Under the pieces are notes generated by a model. That model was not told where the DNA came from and ran no database searches. It saw only the letters and a program-made list of their open reading frames with translations. From JAITWT01 sp964439605 (lineage in GTDB: Bacteria; Pseudomonadota; Gammaproteobacteria; Burkholderiales; Burkholderiaceae_C): DNA of 9,506 nucleotides. The translations under genes were made by a program, and so were the position numbers. Location: the NCBI GenBank assembly GCA_964439605.1, contig CAYTPC010000125.1:1-9506 (forward strand). The letters are read 5' to 3'. Below, piece by piece: positions 1 to 8,145 of this stretch (its first letter is position 1; the number at the start of each line of letters is the position of its first letter).

Positions 1-886
1 CGCGGTAGAAGCTGCCGAAATCTTCATCAACCGGCAAGGAAGCCTTGCGCGCGGCCTGCCAATAGCGCACGGTGACGTCGAGCACGAATTCTTCCTCCCA
101 GCTCAGGAAGGCGTCGCGCATCAGGCTGGCGATGTCGTAGGTGACCGGGCCGTGCACGGCATCCTGAAAGTCGAGCACGCCCAGCGCCGCGCTGCCGTCA
201 TCGGGGAGCATGAGGTTGCGCGGCATGTAGTCGCGGTGCACGTAGACGCTGGCGCTGGCGCTGGCGAGGTTGTGCCGCACGATCAGGTCGAACGCGTGGT
301 CAAGCGTCTGCCGCTGCGCGGCGTCGAGCGTGATGCCGCGGTGCCGCTCGATGTACCAGTCGGGAAAGAGCGCCAGTTCGCGCCGCAGCAGCGCCTCGTC
401 GTAAGGGGGCAGCACCTGCGGGCGCGAAGCGCACTGCCAGCGCACCAGGGCATCGATCGCTTCAAGAAAAAACGGCTGCGCCGCTTCGGGGCGGGCGGGG
501 TCGAGCACGTCCAGCAGGGTGCGCCGGCCCAGGTCGGTCAGCAGCAGGAAGCCGTGTTCCCGGTCCCAGTCGAGCACCTGCGGCGCGCGCACGCCCGCTT
601 GCGCCATCAGATCCGCGACTTGCACGAACGGGGCGCAGTTTTCCTTGTCCGGCGGTGCGTCCATGATGATGCGCGAACACGCCTGGTCATCGGCGTCGAT
701 GCGCAAATAACGGCGGAAACTGGCGTCGGCCGAAGCCATCCGCAGGCTTTCCGGCCGGAGCCGGTGCGCGGGGGCGATGCGCGCGAGCCATGTATCGAAA
801 TCGGCCGCACGCTGCCGATCGGGCCAGCTAACAGGCTCTGGCATTTCGGCAGGGCCGGCAGGGGGTGGAAGCGTGGATGTTGTCAT
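1..886 (-). CDS. amgK: AmgK-like N-acetylmuramate/N-acetylglucosamine anomeric kinase (3' end outside window)
   Basis: Cytoplasmic sugar kinase of the aminoglycoside phosphotransferase (APH/choline kinase) fold. AmgK phosphorylates MurNAc and GlcNAc at the anomeric position so that MurU can make UDP-MurNAc, bypassing de novo synthesis and MurA. The 295 visible codons, translated from the minus strand, contain the N-terminal ASADASFRRYLRI stretch typical of AmgK, then IIMDAPPDKENC, the catalytic-loop motif HRDYMPRN (H217, D219, N224) and the metal-binding LDFQD (D239). AmgK proteins are about 340 residues, so roughly 45 residues lie beyond the left edge; murU would be expected next, unseen. 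ATG 886 is chosen because the protein then begins with a normal-length leader. In-frame ATGs at 910 and 961 are alternatives, and an AGGAGG sits directly against ATG 910. It is divergent from lptD, as known in Pseudomonas. The family is certain; the exact substrate is inferred. Confidence 0.85.
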   Translation of the reverse strand, partial: MTTSTLPPPAGPAEMPEPVSWPDRQRAADFDTWLARIAPAHRLRPESLRMASADASFRRYLRIDADDQACSRIIMDAPPDKENCAPFVQVADLMAQAGVRAPQVLDWDREHGFLLLTDLGRRTLLDVLDPARPEAAQPFFLEAIDALVRWQCASRPQVLPPYDEALLRRELALFPDWYIERHRGITLDAAQRQTLDHAFDLIVRHNLASASASVYVHRDYMPRNLMLPDDGSAALGVLDFQDAVHGPVTYDIASLMRDAFLSWEEEFVLDVTVRYWQAARKASLPVDEDFGSFYR

Positions 887-906
887 GGATAATCCGATTC
901 TATAAA
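880..906 (+). promoter_or_regulatory. candidate sigma-70 promoter for lptD operon
   Basis: TTGTCA at 880-885 and TATAAA at 901-906 are separated by 15 bp, a little shorter than the usual 16-18. The site overlaps the amgK start codon and lies about 115 bp before lptD, so the two divergent genes could interfere with each other. It is the only AT-rich stretch in the intergenic region. This is a motif match only. Confidence 0.25.
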
Positions 907-1020
907 TCATCCTCCTGCGGACAGCTTGCCCGGCAGGCCGCGACCGGGAGGGGTCTTCCATCTTGCGAGCGGCGATTGATTGTGTCGTCGCGCGTCTTCC
1001 TGTTGTGCTGATCCTTGCCG

Positions 1021-3435
1021 ATGCTTGATCTGTCCTGTACCGCGCGGAGTCAGCGCCACCGACCGGCCGCTGCGCTGGCCGCCATGACGACTGTGCTGAT
1101 GAACGTGCAGTGGGCGTTTGCCCAGCAGGCGCCGGACAACGATTCTGCCGCGCAGGCGCCGCTGGAATTGCGATCCACGCCGGCGCTGCCCGAAACCCTG
1201 TCCAAACAGAGCCGTGGCGCCTTGCCGAGCCTGGTCAATGGCGACCGCATCACAGGGCGGCCCGACCTCGACGTGGTGGTCGAAGGCAATGCCACGCTGC
1301 GCAAGGGCGATACCTTCATCCGGGCCGACCGGATCGAATACAACCAACCCGATGACCAGGCCCGCGCCTCCGGCAGTGTGTACATCAACCAGGCAGGGAA
1401 CACTTACGAAGGGCCCGAGCTGCAGCTCAAGCTCGAAACCTTCGAAGGATTTTTCAACAAGGTGAGCTACCGCTTTCTCAAGTCCGAGGGACACGGGCAG
1501 GCCGATCGCATCGAGTTCCTCGACCAGAACCGCACGGTGGCGTACGGCGTCACCTACACCACCTGCCAGCGCGAGGACGTTCCGGGCTGGGTGCCGGCCT
1601 GGATGCTGCGCGCGGCCAGCATCCGCACCGACTCGGAGGAGAACACCGGCATCGCCACGGATGCGAAACTGAGCTTCATGGGCATCAGCACGCCGGCGCT
1701 GCCCAGCCTGAGTTTTCCGCTCACGGGCGAGCGCAAGAGCGGGCTGCTGCCGCCGGTGTTCGGCATGAGCAGCATCAGCGGTATCGAAATCTCGCAGCCC
1801 TATTACTGGAACATTGCGCCCAATCGCGACGCCACTTTCACGCCCACCCTCATGAGCAAGCGCGGCGTGAATCTGAGTACCGAATTCCGCTACCTCGAAA
1901 ACGGCTACCGGGGCGATATACGCGCCGACTACATGCCCAACGATACGTTGCGCAGCCGCGACCGCTGGGGCTTGTGGACGCATCACGACCAGAGCTTCGA
2001 CGGCAAGTCGCTGGGCCTGGACTCCCTGAGCGCCAGCCTGAGGCTCAACCGCGTCAGCGACAACGACTATTGGCGCGATTTCACACGCTCGCTCGCGTTG
2101 TCCTCGCGTCTGCTCGCCAACGAGGGCGCGCTGAACTGGACCAAGGGCGACTGGAACGGCCAGGCGCGGGCGCTCAAGTATCAGACGCTGCAGGACGTCA
2201 CCTCGCCCATCACGCCGCCGTACGACCGGGTGCCGCAAATCACGGCCAACTACAACAAATACGACTGGAACGGATTCGACTTCAGCCTCAACCTCGACTA
2301 CACCGGCTTCCGGGCCGATCGCACGGTGTATCAACAGCCCAACGCCGACCGCGTATTCGGCCTGGCGACCTTGAGCCGGCCTTTCCTGACGCCGGGCACT
2401 TTCCTGATTCCGAAACTGCAACTGCATGCGACCAGCTACCAGTTCAGCGACCCCCTGTCCAACGGCGCCACCAGCGCCTCGCGCACGGTGCCGACTTTCA
2501 GCCTCGACGGCGGAATGATCTTCGAGCGCGACGCCAACTTCTTCGGCCGCGCGCTGCGCCAGACGCTGGAGCCGCGTGCGTTCTACGTTTACACGCCCTA
2601 CCGCGACCAAAGCATGCTGCCGGTGTACGACACCGCGCAGAACGACTTCAATTTCGCGTCCATCTATACCGAGAATGCCTACTCCGGCAACGACCGCATC
2701 TCCGACACCCAGACCACCACGCTGGGCGTGACCTCGCGCCTGATCGATCACCAAACCGGCGCCGAAGTGGCGCGCGTCGGCGTGGCGCAGCGCCTGCGCA
2801 TGAAGAACCAGCGCGTCACGCTGCCGGGCCAGGCGCTGGTGGACGACCGCTTCAGCGACGTGCTGATCGGGGGCGCGATCAACTGGACGCCGCGCTGGGG
2901 CATCGACGGCACGGTGCAATACAACCCCGACGCGCGCACCTCCAAGCGTTCCACGTTGAACCTGCGCTACAGCCCGGGTCCCTATCGCACGATCAACGCC
3001 GCCTACCGTTACCAGGCCGACACCACGCCCACTTCGGCCGATGGCAACAAGTCGATCGACGTCGGCTGGCAGTGGCCGCTCAACGACCTGTGGGGTGACA
3101 AGGGCAAGGATCTCGGCGCCGGCCGGGGCCAGGGCGGCGGACGCTGGTACGCGGTCGGCAGGCTCAATTACAGCCTGTACGACAAGAAGCTCGCCGATGG
3201 CGTGGTCGGCCTGGAATACGATGGCTGCTGCTGGATTGGCCGCGTCGTGCTGGAGCGGCTGACCACCGGGCGGGTCACCGCCGAAACACGCATCATGTTT
3301 CAATTGGAACTCGTCGGTTTCTCCAGTTTCGGCGTCGGCATCAACCCGCTGCGGGCCTTGCGACAAAATATCCAGGGCTATCAGTCCCTGCGCATGACGA
3401 CTCCCGGCCCGAGCCGGTTCACGAATTACGATTAA
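1021..3435 (+). CDS. lptD: LPS-assembly protein LptD (outer-membrane LPS translocon)
   Basis: Outer-membrane beta-barrel that, with the lipoprotein LptE, inserts lipopolysaccharide into the outer leaflet at the end of the Lpt bridge. The product has 804 residues from ATG 1021. An in-frame TGA at 1009-1011 rules out a longer start, apart from TTG 1015. A signal peptide has basic residues at 9-14 and a hydrophobic stretch ending AFA before Q35. Residues about 74-175 form the OstA/LptA-like jellyroll (EGNATLRKGD, IRADRIEYN), and about 215-800 form the LptD barrel (GLLPPVFGMSS, SQPYYWNIAPNRD). The paired cysteines C736-C737 (YDGCCW) and C182 (TTCQ) match the conserved disulfide set, but the mature N-terminus has no cysteine equivalent to E. 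coli C31. It is first in a cluster, with surA starting 12 bp after its TAA. SurA assists LptD folding in known systems, so the pairing is functional. Confidence 0.97.
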   Translation: MLDLSCTARSQRHRPAAALAAMTTVLMNVQWAFAQQAPDNDSAAQAPLELRSTPALPETLSKQSRGALPSLVNGDRITGRPDLDVVVEGNATLRKGDTFIRADRIEYNQPDDQARASGSVYINQAGNTYEGPELQLKLETFEGFFNKVSYRFLKSEGHGQADRIEFLDQNRTVAYGVTYTTCQREDVPGWVPAWMLRAASIRTDSEENTGIATDAKLSFMGISTPALPSLSFPLTGERKSGLLPPVFGMSSISGIEISQPYYWNIAPNRDATFTPTLMSKRGVNLSTEFRYLENGYRGDIRADYMPNDTLRSRDRWGLWTHHDQSFDGKSLGLDSLSASLRLNRVSDNDYWRDFTRSLALSSRLLANEGALNWTKGDWNGQARALKYQTLQDVTSPITPPYDRVPQITANYNKYDWNGFDFSLNLDYTGFRADRTVYQQPNADRVFGLATLSRPFLTPGTFLIPKLQLHATSYQFSDPLSNGATSASRTVPTFSLDGGMIFERDANFFGRALRQTLEPRAFYVYTPYRDQSMLPVYDTAQNDFNFASIYTENAYSGNDRISDTQTTTLGVTSRLIDHQTGAEVARVGVAQRLRMKNQRVTLPGQALVDDRFSDVLIGGAINWTPRWGIDGTVQYNPDARTSKRSTLNLRYSPGPYRTINAAYRYQADTTPTSADGNKSIDVGWQWPLNDLWGDKGKDLGAGRGQGGGRWYAVGRLNYSLYDKKLADGVVGLEYDGCCWIGRVVLERLTTGRVTAETRIMFQLELVGFSSFGVGINPLRALRQNIQGYQSLRMTTPGPSRFTNYD

Positions 3436-3447
3436 GACGGTATCGCC

Positions 3448-4860
3448 ATGTATTGCATCCGAAATTGCATCCGAGTCATTTCCCTCGCATCCCTTGCATT
3501 GGCCGCGCTTCTGGCGGCGGGCGCCGCACATGCGCAAGGCATCACCAGCATCATGCGCGACGCTTCTACCGTGCACAAGCTGCCGCCGGCGCCCGCCGCC
3601 GCTGCGGCTGCCGCCTCGACCAAGAAGCAGCGCCTGGCTGAATACATCGTTGCGCTGGTCAACTCCGAGCCGATCACCAACACCGAGGTCAACACCAAGG
3701 TCGAGCGCGCGCTCCAGAACGGCGGCCCCGAGATTCGCAACGCCCCGCGCGCCGAACTCGCGCGCGCCGCGCTCGAACGCATCATTTCTGAGAAGGCGCA
3801 ACTGCAACTGGCCAAGGAACAGGGCATCAAGGTCGATCAACTGACGGTGAACCAGGCCGCGCAGTCGGTGGCGAACCAGAACCAGATATCGGTCGAGGAG
3901 ATGTACCGCCGCCTGGCCGCCGATGGCATCGGGCGCGAAGCCTTCCATGAGGAACTGCGTCAACAGCTTACGCTGCAGCGCTTGCGCGAGCGCGAAGTCG
4001 AACCGCGCGTGCAGGTCAGCGATCTCGAAGTCGATCAATATCTGCGCAAGGAAGGGCGGCGCGCCGGGCGGTCCAATGCGCCCGAAATCGAAATTGCCCA
4101 CGTGCTGGTCTCGGTGCCTGAAAGCGCAACGGCCGAACAGCGCGCCGAGCTGGAAAAACGCGCCCAGGATATCGCCGCGCGCGCGCGTGACGGCGAAGAT
4201 TTCGCGGCGCTCGCACGCGAGCTGTCGGATGCGTCCGACCGCAGCGAGGGCGGGGCGATGGGCGTTCGCAGCGCCGACCGCTATCCGCAACTGTTCACCG
4301 AAGCGGTCAACTCGATTCAGGTCGGCGAGATCGCCGGGCCGGTGCGCGTGGGCAATGGCTTTCACATACTCAAATTGCTGTCGCGCCAGGCGCCCAGCTC
4401 CAGTGTGGCGGTCACCCAGACCCACGTGCGCCACATCCTGCTGCGCCCCGATGCCAAGCTCAGCGCCGAGCAGGCCGTGGCCAAGCTCAACGGCTTCAAG
4501 AAGCGCGTGCAGGCGGGCACTGCCGATTTCGCCGGACTGGCGCGCGATAACTCGCAGGACGCCAGCGCCCAGGCAGGAGGCGATCTGGGCTGGTCGCGCC
4601 CGGGCATGTTCGTGCCCGAGTTCGAGGAAGCGATGGACCGGCTCTCGCCGGGGCAGCTCAGCGATCCGGTGATGTCGCGCTTTGGCGTGCACCTGATCCA
4701 GGTGCTGGAACGGCGCGAGGCCAAGCTCAGCCCGGCCGAACAGCGTGAAGCCGCGCGCGCCGCGCTGCGTGAAAAGCGGCTCGACGAAGCCTATGAAACC
4801 TGGGCGCAGGAAGTGCGCGCGCGCGCCTTCGTCGAATACCGCGAAGCGCCGCAGCCCTGA
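3448..4860 (+). CDS. surA: Periplasmic chaperone / peptidyl-prolyl isomerase SurA
   Basis: Periplasmic chaperone that escorts unfolded outer-membrane proteins to the BAM complex. The product has 470 residues. The signal peptide has Arg at 5 and 9, a hydrophobic core at 10-27 and probable cleavage after AHA (A29). An Ala/Pro-rich linker (about 47-57) precedes the SurA N-terminal chaperone domain (about 65-190, starting YIVALVNSEPIT). Two parvulin rotamase domains follow: the first about 212-315 (EIEIAHVLV, then FHILKLL) and the second about 321-423 (THVRHILLRP, GGDLGW, FGVHLIQVLERR). A short C-terminal helix closes the protein. It is longer than E. coli SurA (428) mainly through the N-terminal linker. 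It follows lptD by 12 bp, so it is probably cotranscribed and may be translationally coupled, since no strong Shine-Dalgarno is visible. Both rotamase domains look intact; their individual activity cannot be judged. Confidence 0.96.
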   Translation: MYCIRNCIRVISLASLALAALLAAGAAHAQGITSIMRDASTVHKLPPAPAAAAAAASTKKQRLAEYIVALVNSEPITNTEVNTKVERALQNGGPEIRNAPRAELARAALERIISEKAQLQLAKEQGIKVDQLTVNQAAQSVANQNQISVEEMYRRLAADGIGREAFHEELRQQLTLQRLREREVEPRVQVSDLEVDQYLRKEGRRAGRSNAPEIEIAHVLVSVPESATAEQRAELEKRAQDIAARARDGEDFAALARELSDASDRSEGGAMGVRSADRYPQLFTEAVNSIQVGEIAGPVRVGNGFHILKLLSRQAPSSSVAVTQTHVRHILLRPDAKLSAEQAVAKLNGFKKRVQAGTADFAGLARDNSQDASAQAGGDLGWSRPGMFVPEFEEAMDRLSPGQLSDPVMSRFGVHLIQVLERREAKLSPAEQREAARAALREKRLDEAYETWAQEVRARAFVEYREAPQP

Positions 4861-4861
4861 G

Positions 4862-4881
4862 CCTGGAAAACCCTGGAAAAC
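4862..4881 (+). repeat. 10-bp tandem duplication in surA-rsmA gap
   Basis: CCTGGAAAAC occurs twice head to tail in the 39-bp spacer between the surA stop and the rsmA start. It keeps no reading frame of its own. It probably reflects a small slippage duplication; no function is evident. Confidence 0.8.
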
Positions 4882-4899
4882 GACACGCAGCGGCTGCCG

Positions 4900-5667
4900 A
4901 TGACCAAGCACTTCGCGCGCAAGCGCTTCGGCCAGCATTTTCTGGCCGACATGGGAATCATCGATGCCATCGTGCGCGAAATCGCGCCGCAACCCGGCGA
5001 TCACATGGTCGAAATCGGGCCGGGGCTGGCCGCGCTGACCCAGCCGCTGGTCGAGCGGCTCGGCCGCCTGACCGTGATCGAACTCGATCGCGATCTGGCC
5101 GCGCGCCTGCGCCGGCAGGCGCAGCTCGACGTGATCGAAGCCGACGTGCTGCAAGTTGATTTCGCCGCACTGGCCGACCGGCTGGCCCCCGGCGGCGCGC
5201 TGCGCGTGGCGGGCAATTTGCCGTACAACATCTCGACGCCGATCCTGTTTCATCTGCTGGGGTTCGCGCATCGCATTGCCGACCAGCACTTCATGCTGCA
5301 AAAGGAAGTCGTCGATCGCATGGTCGCCGCGCCTGACACGGCCGACTACAGCCGGTTGAGCGTGATGCTGCAATGGCGTTACGAGATGGAGAACCTGCTG
5401 CACGTGCCGCCCGAGAGCTTCGATCCGCCGCCGCGCGTGGACAGCGCCGTCGTGCGCATGGTGCCGCGCGCGGCACCGGCCAGCGTCGATCCGGCGCGCT
5501 TCGAGGAAGTCGTCCGCGTCGCCTTCAGCCAGCGGCGCAAGCTCCTGCGCCACTCGCTCGGAAGCTGGCTCGATGCGCAAGGCTACGCGGGCGATTTCGA
5601 CCTGCAGCGCCGCGCGCAGGAAGTGCCGGTGGCGCAATACATAGCGCTGACACAATCACTGGGCTGA
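4900..5667 (+). CDS. rsmA: 16S rRNA (adenine1518-N6/adenine1519-N6)-dimethyltransferase RsmA (KsgA)
   Basis: SAM-dependent enzyme that dimethylates two adjacent adenines in the 3'-terminal helix 45 of 16S rRNA during late 30S assembly; its loss gives kasugamycin resistance. The product has 255 residues, close to the E. coli 273. Residues 1-20 hold the family N-terminus (KRFGQHFLAD). The SAM-binding motif I is E38-IGPG-42, the ribose-binding acidic residue lies in VIELDRD, and the catalytic motif IV is N106-LPY-109. The C-terminal helical domain includes PPRVDSAV and FSQRRKLLRHSL. ATG 4900 places QHFLAD at the normal position, although no clear ribosome-binding site precedes it. It is the last gene of the lptD-surA-rsmA cluster and lies in the same frame as surA, separated by 13 sense codons. 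pdxA and apaGH, often neighbours, are missing. Its TGA stop abuts a MITE-like element. Confidence 0.97.
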   Translation: MTKHFARKRFGQHFLADMGIIDAIVREIAPQPGDHMVEIGPGLAALTQPLVERLGRLTVIELDRDLAARLRRQAQLDVIEADVLQVDFAALADRLAPGGALRVAGNLPYNISTPILFHLLGFAHRIADQHFMLQKEVVDRMVAAPDTADYSRLSVMLQWRYEMENLLHVPPESFDPPPRVDSAVVRMVPRAAPASVDPARFEEVVRVAFSQRRKLLRHSLGSWLDAQGYAGDFDLQRRAQEVPVAQYIALTQSLG

Positions 5668-5839
5668 ACCTAGAGCATTTTTCTTTCAAGTGTTTACATC
5701 CAACACGGCACAGTCGTCATTCTGCGCGGAGCGAAGCGTAGTCGCAGAATCCAGACGCAGCATAGATTCTGCGACTTCGCGCAGAATGACACGAATAAAG
5801 GTGGGGGCTGTAATCAACTAAATCGAAAATGCCCTAGGT
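5668..5839. repeat. MITE-like palindromic element, copy 1 (between rsmA and copA)
   Basis: The 172-bp element has terminal inverted repeats: ACCTAGAGCATTTT at the left and, read inward on the other strand from the right, ACCTAGGGCATTTT. The centre (5716-5790) is a long hairpin whose left arm 5716-5751 pairs with 5765-5790 (gattctgcgacttcgcgcag on the right arm). A 9-10 nt asymmetry in the left arm contains ggagcgaagc. Both outer flanks are about 50 bp, and TGA stands on both sides (5665-5667 and 5840-5842), a possible 3-bp target duplication. It has no coding capacity. A second copy lies at 8168-8335 in the same orientation. The central CATTC-stem-GAATCCAG layout resembles repeats common in proteobacteria such as Neisseria dRS3-type elements (recalled similarity, not searched). 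It could also terminate both converging genes. It overlaps the copA stop codon. Confidence 0.75.
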
Positions 5840-8125
5840 TGAATCCGCCGAGCCGTGCGGCCGCCAGCGCCGCAGCAATAGCGCGTTGGCCATCACGCTC
5901 ACGCTCGACAGCGCCATCGCCGCGCCCGCGGCCATCGGATTGAGCCAGCCCAGCGCGGCCAGCGGGATGCCGGCGGTGTTGTAGACGAAGGCCCAGAACA
6001 GGTTCTGCCGGATCTTGGCGGTCGTGCGGGCCGATAGTTCGAGCGCCTCGGCCACAAGATCGAGATCGCCGCGCATGAGCGTGATGCCCGCCGCTTCCAT
6101 GGCAACGTCGGTGCCGTTGCCCATGGCGATACCGACATCGGCGGCGGCCAGGGCGGGCGCGTCGTTGGCGCCGTCGCCGACCATCGCCACGGCGTGTGTG
6201 CCAGTGTGCGTGCCGATGTGCTCACCGGTGTGCTCCCCAGTTTTCGCGCCGCGCAGCGCCCGCACCTGGGCCGCCTTGTCGCCGGGCAAGACTTCGGCGC
6301 GCACGTCCTGCGGCGCGATGCCCACGCGCGCGGCCATCGCCTGCGCCGCGCGGCGGTTGTCGCCGGAGATCATCACCACGCGCAGCCCGCGCGCGCGAAG
6401 CCGTGCAATGGCCTGCGCGGCGCCGGGCTTGGGTTCGTCGGCGAAAGCCAGCAGTGCGCGCACGCGCGGCTGTTCGTCTGCATCCCATTGCAGCAGCGCC
6501 GAAATCGTTGCGCCCTGCGCCTGCAGGCGCTCGACCTCGGCGGCATCCAATTGCAGGCCAAGCTCATCGCACCAGCGCAGGCTGGCGATCGCCCATTCGC
6601 CGCCGTCTTCAGTCACGCTGCCGCGCACGCCGCGTCCGGGCATCGCCTGCAGGCGCGACGGCGGCACGACGGGAAGCCCTTGCGCGTGCGCCGCGGCCAC
6701 CACCGCATGCGCCAGCGGATGGGGGCTGCCGCTTTGCAGGCTGGCGGCGGTTGCGAGCAGGGCGCGCGCATCCGGCTCATCCTGCCCGGCGCCCGATACG
6801 GGAATGAATCCGGTCAACGCCGGTTTGCCCAGCGTCAGCGTGCCGGTTTTGTCGAAGGCCACGGTATCGACGCGGTGCGCCAGTTCGAGCGCGCGCGCGT
6901 CTTTGATCAGAATGCCGTGCCGCGCCGCGACGCCGGTGCCCGCCATTACCGCGACGGGCGTTGCCAGCCCCAGTGCGCAGGGGCAGGCGATCACCAGCAC
7001 CGTCACCGCATGAATCAGCGCCGCTTCGATGCCGGCGCCGGCGATCAGCCAGCCCGCCAGCGTGATCAGCGCGATCACCACCACCACCGGCACGAACACG
7101 GCTGCCACGCGATCGACCAGCCGCTGAATCGGCGCCTTGGCGGCCTGCGCATCTTCCACCAGGCGGATGATGCGCGCCAGCACGCTCTCGGCGCCGACCG
7201 CATGCACCTCGACCACGAGCCGCCCCTGGCCGTTGACCGAGCCGCCGATGATCCGCTCGCCGGGCGCCTTGGCAACCGGCAGCGGCTCGCCGGTGAGCAT
7301 CGATTCGTCCACCGCCGAATCGCCTTCGATCACCCGCGCATCGGCCGGTACGCGCTCGCCGGGGCGCACCGCGAGCCGGTCGCCCGGCAGCAGTTCGGCC
7401 ACGGGCACGTCTTTCTCGCGCGCGCCCGAGAGCAGGTGCGCGAACTCGGGCCGCAGCCCCTGCAGCGCGCGGATGGCGGCCGTGGCCTGCCGTTTGGCGC
7501 GCGTCTCAAGCCATTTGCCGAGCATGACCAGCGCGATCACCACCGCGCAGGCTTCGAAGTAAAGATGCGGCATCGCGCCCGGCGCCATACCGGCGCTTCG
7601 CCACCACAGCCATAAGGACAGGCCGAATGCCGCGCTCGTGCCCAGGGCAACCAGCAGATCCATGTTGCCGGCGCTGGCGCGCAGCGCGTGCCAGCCGGCG
7701 CGGTAGAAGCGCGCGCCAAGCCAGAACTGCACCGGCGCCGCGAGCGCGAACTGCGCCCAGGCCGGCAGCATCCAGTGCACGGAAAAAGGCTGCAGCAGCA
7801 TCGGCACGACCAGCGGCAGACACAGCGCGAGGCCGATCGCCACCGGCGCGAAACCGGCCCAGGCGGACGGCTCTGCGGTCTGGGTGGGCGCATCGGCATC
7901 ACGCGGTTCGTAACCGGCGGCGCGCACCGCGCGGCGCAGCCGGATCGCCAGATCGTCCGCCGGTACCGCGCGCACGCGCACCGATTCGGTCGCCAGGTTC
8001 ACGCTCGCCTCCTGTACGCCGGGCACCTTCTGGAGCGCACGCTCCACCCGGGCCACGCAGGAAGCGCAGGTCATGCCGCCGACGCCGAAGTCAAGCGTCT
8101 GCAATGCGCCAGCGGATGTATTCAT
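5834..8125 (-). CDS. copA: Cu(I)-translocating P1B-type ATPase CopA
   Basis: Inner-membrane ATPase that exports cuprous ion from the cytoplasm. The product has 763 residues. There is one N-terminal HMA domain with GMTCASC (C20, C23), then four predicted membrane segments at about 90-111, 122-140, 155-178 and 188-205. The actuator domain carries TGE (278-280). Helix 6 bears the transport motif C381-P-C383. D425 of DKTGT is the phosphorylated aspartate. The P1B-specific SPHP places H469-P470 in the nucleotide-binding domain, and GDGAND is at 650-655. YN (715-716) and MALSS (737-741) in the last two helices fit the Cu+ (P1B-1) subgroup. Residues 629-644 are an unusual TGEH/TGTH repeat just before MVGDG. 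It is convergent with rsmA and divergent from the CopZ-like gene. Its TAG stop lies inside the MITE-like element at 5668-5839. The start has only a weak GGAA upstream. Confidence 0.95.
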   Translation of the reverse strand: MNTSAGALQTLDFGVGGMTCASCVARVERALQKVPGVQEASVNLATESVRVRAVPADDLAIRLRRAVRAAGYEPRDADAPTQTAEPSAWAGFAPVAIGLALCLPLVVPMLLQPFSVHWMLPAWAQFALAAPVQFWLGARFYRAGWHALRASAGNMDLLVALGTSAAFGLSLWLWWRSAGMAPGAMPHLYFEACAVVIALVMLGKWLETRAKRQATAAIRALQGLRPEFAHLLSGAREKDVPVAELLPGDRLAVRPGERVPADARVIEGDSAVDESMLTGEPLPVAKAPGERIIGGSVNGQGRLVVEVHAVGAESVLARIIRLVEDAQAAKAPIQRLVDRVAAVFVPVVVVIALITLAGWLIAGAGIEAALIHAVTVLVIACPCALGLATPVAVMAGTGVAARHGILIKDARALELAHRVDTVAFDKTGTLTLGKPALTGFIPVSGAGQDEPDARALLATAASLQSGSPHPLAHAVVAAAHAQGLPVVPPSRLQAMPGRGVRGSVTEDGGEWAIASLRWCDELGLQLDAAEVERLQAQGATISALLQWDADEQPRVRALLAFADEPKPGAAQAIARLRARGLRVVMISGDNRRAAQAMAARVGIAPQDVRAEVLPGDKAAQVRALRGAKTGEHTGEHIGTHTGTHAVAMVGDGANDAPALAAADVGIAMGNGTDVAMEAAGITLMRGDLDLVAEALELSARTTAKIRQNLFWAFVYNTAGIPLAALGWLNPMAAGAAMALSSVSVMANALLLRRWRPHGSADST
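6194..6241 (-). repeat. 4 x 12-bp in-frame tandem repeat inside copA (His-rich insert)
   Basis: Four degenerate 12-bp units, read on the minus strand as ACN-GGN-GAG/ACN-CAC, encode TGEH, TGEH, IGTH and TGTH (residues 629-644). The unit length is a multiple of three, so copy-number change would keep the frame. The insert lies between the P-domain helix (AAQVRALRG) and the MVGDGAND motif, where most CopA proteins have only a short link. Confidence 0.85.
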
Positions 8126-8145
8126 CTGTTCCAGAAATCAAACCC

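Noticed and set aside
152..892. A 246-codon plus-strand open frame
   Set aside because: It is the codon-aligned antisense of amgK, whose minus-strand frame has clear kinase motifs.
907..5655. A 1582-codon open frame on the minus strand opposite lptD, surA and rsmA
   Set aside because: Its codons are the exact reverse complements of the sense codons of three same-frame genes. Antisense stops would need TTA, CTA or TCA sense codons, which are nearly absent in this GC-rich DNA. It has no recognisable domains and is rich in Arg, Ala, Gly and His, as such shadows are.
6194..7615. A 473-codon plus-strand open frame inside copA
   Set aside because: It is the codon-aligned antisense of the ATPase, with no recognisable domain and the same low-complexity composition as the other shadows.
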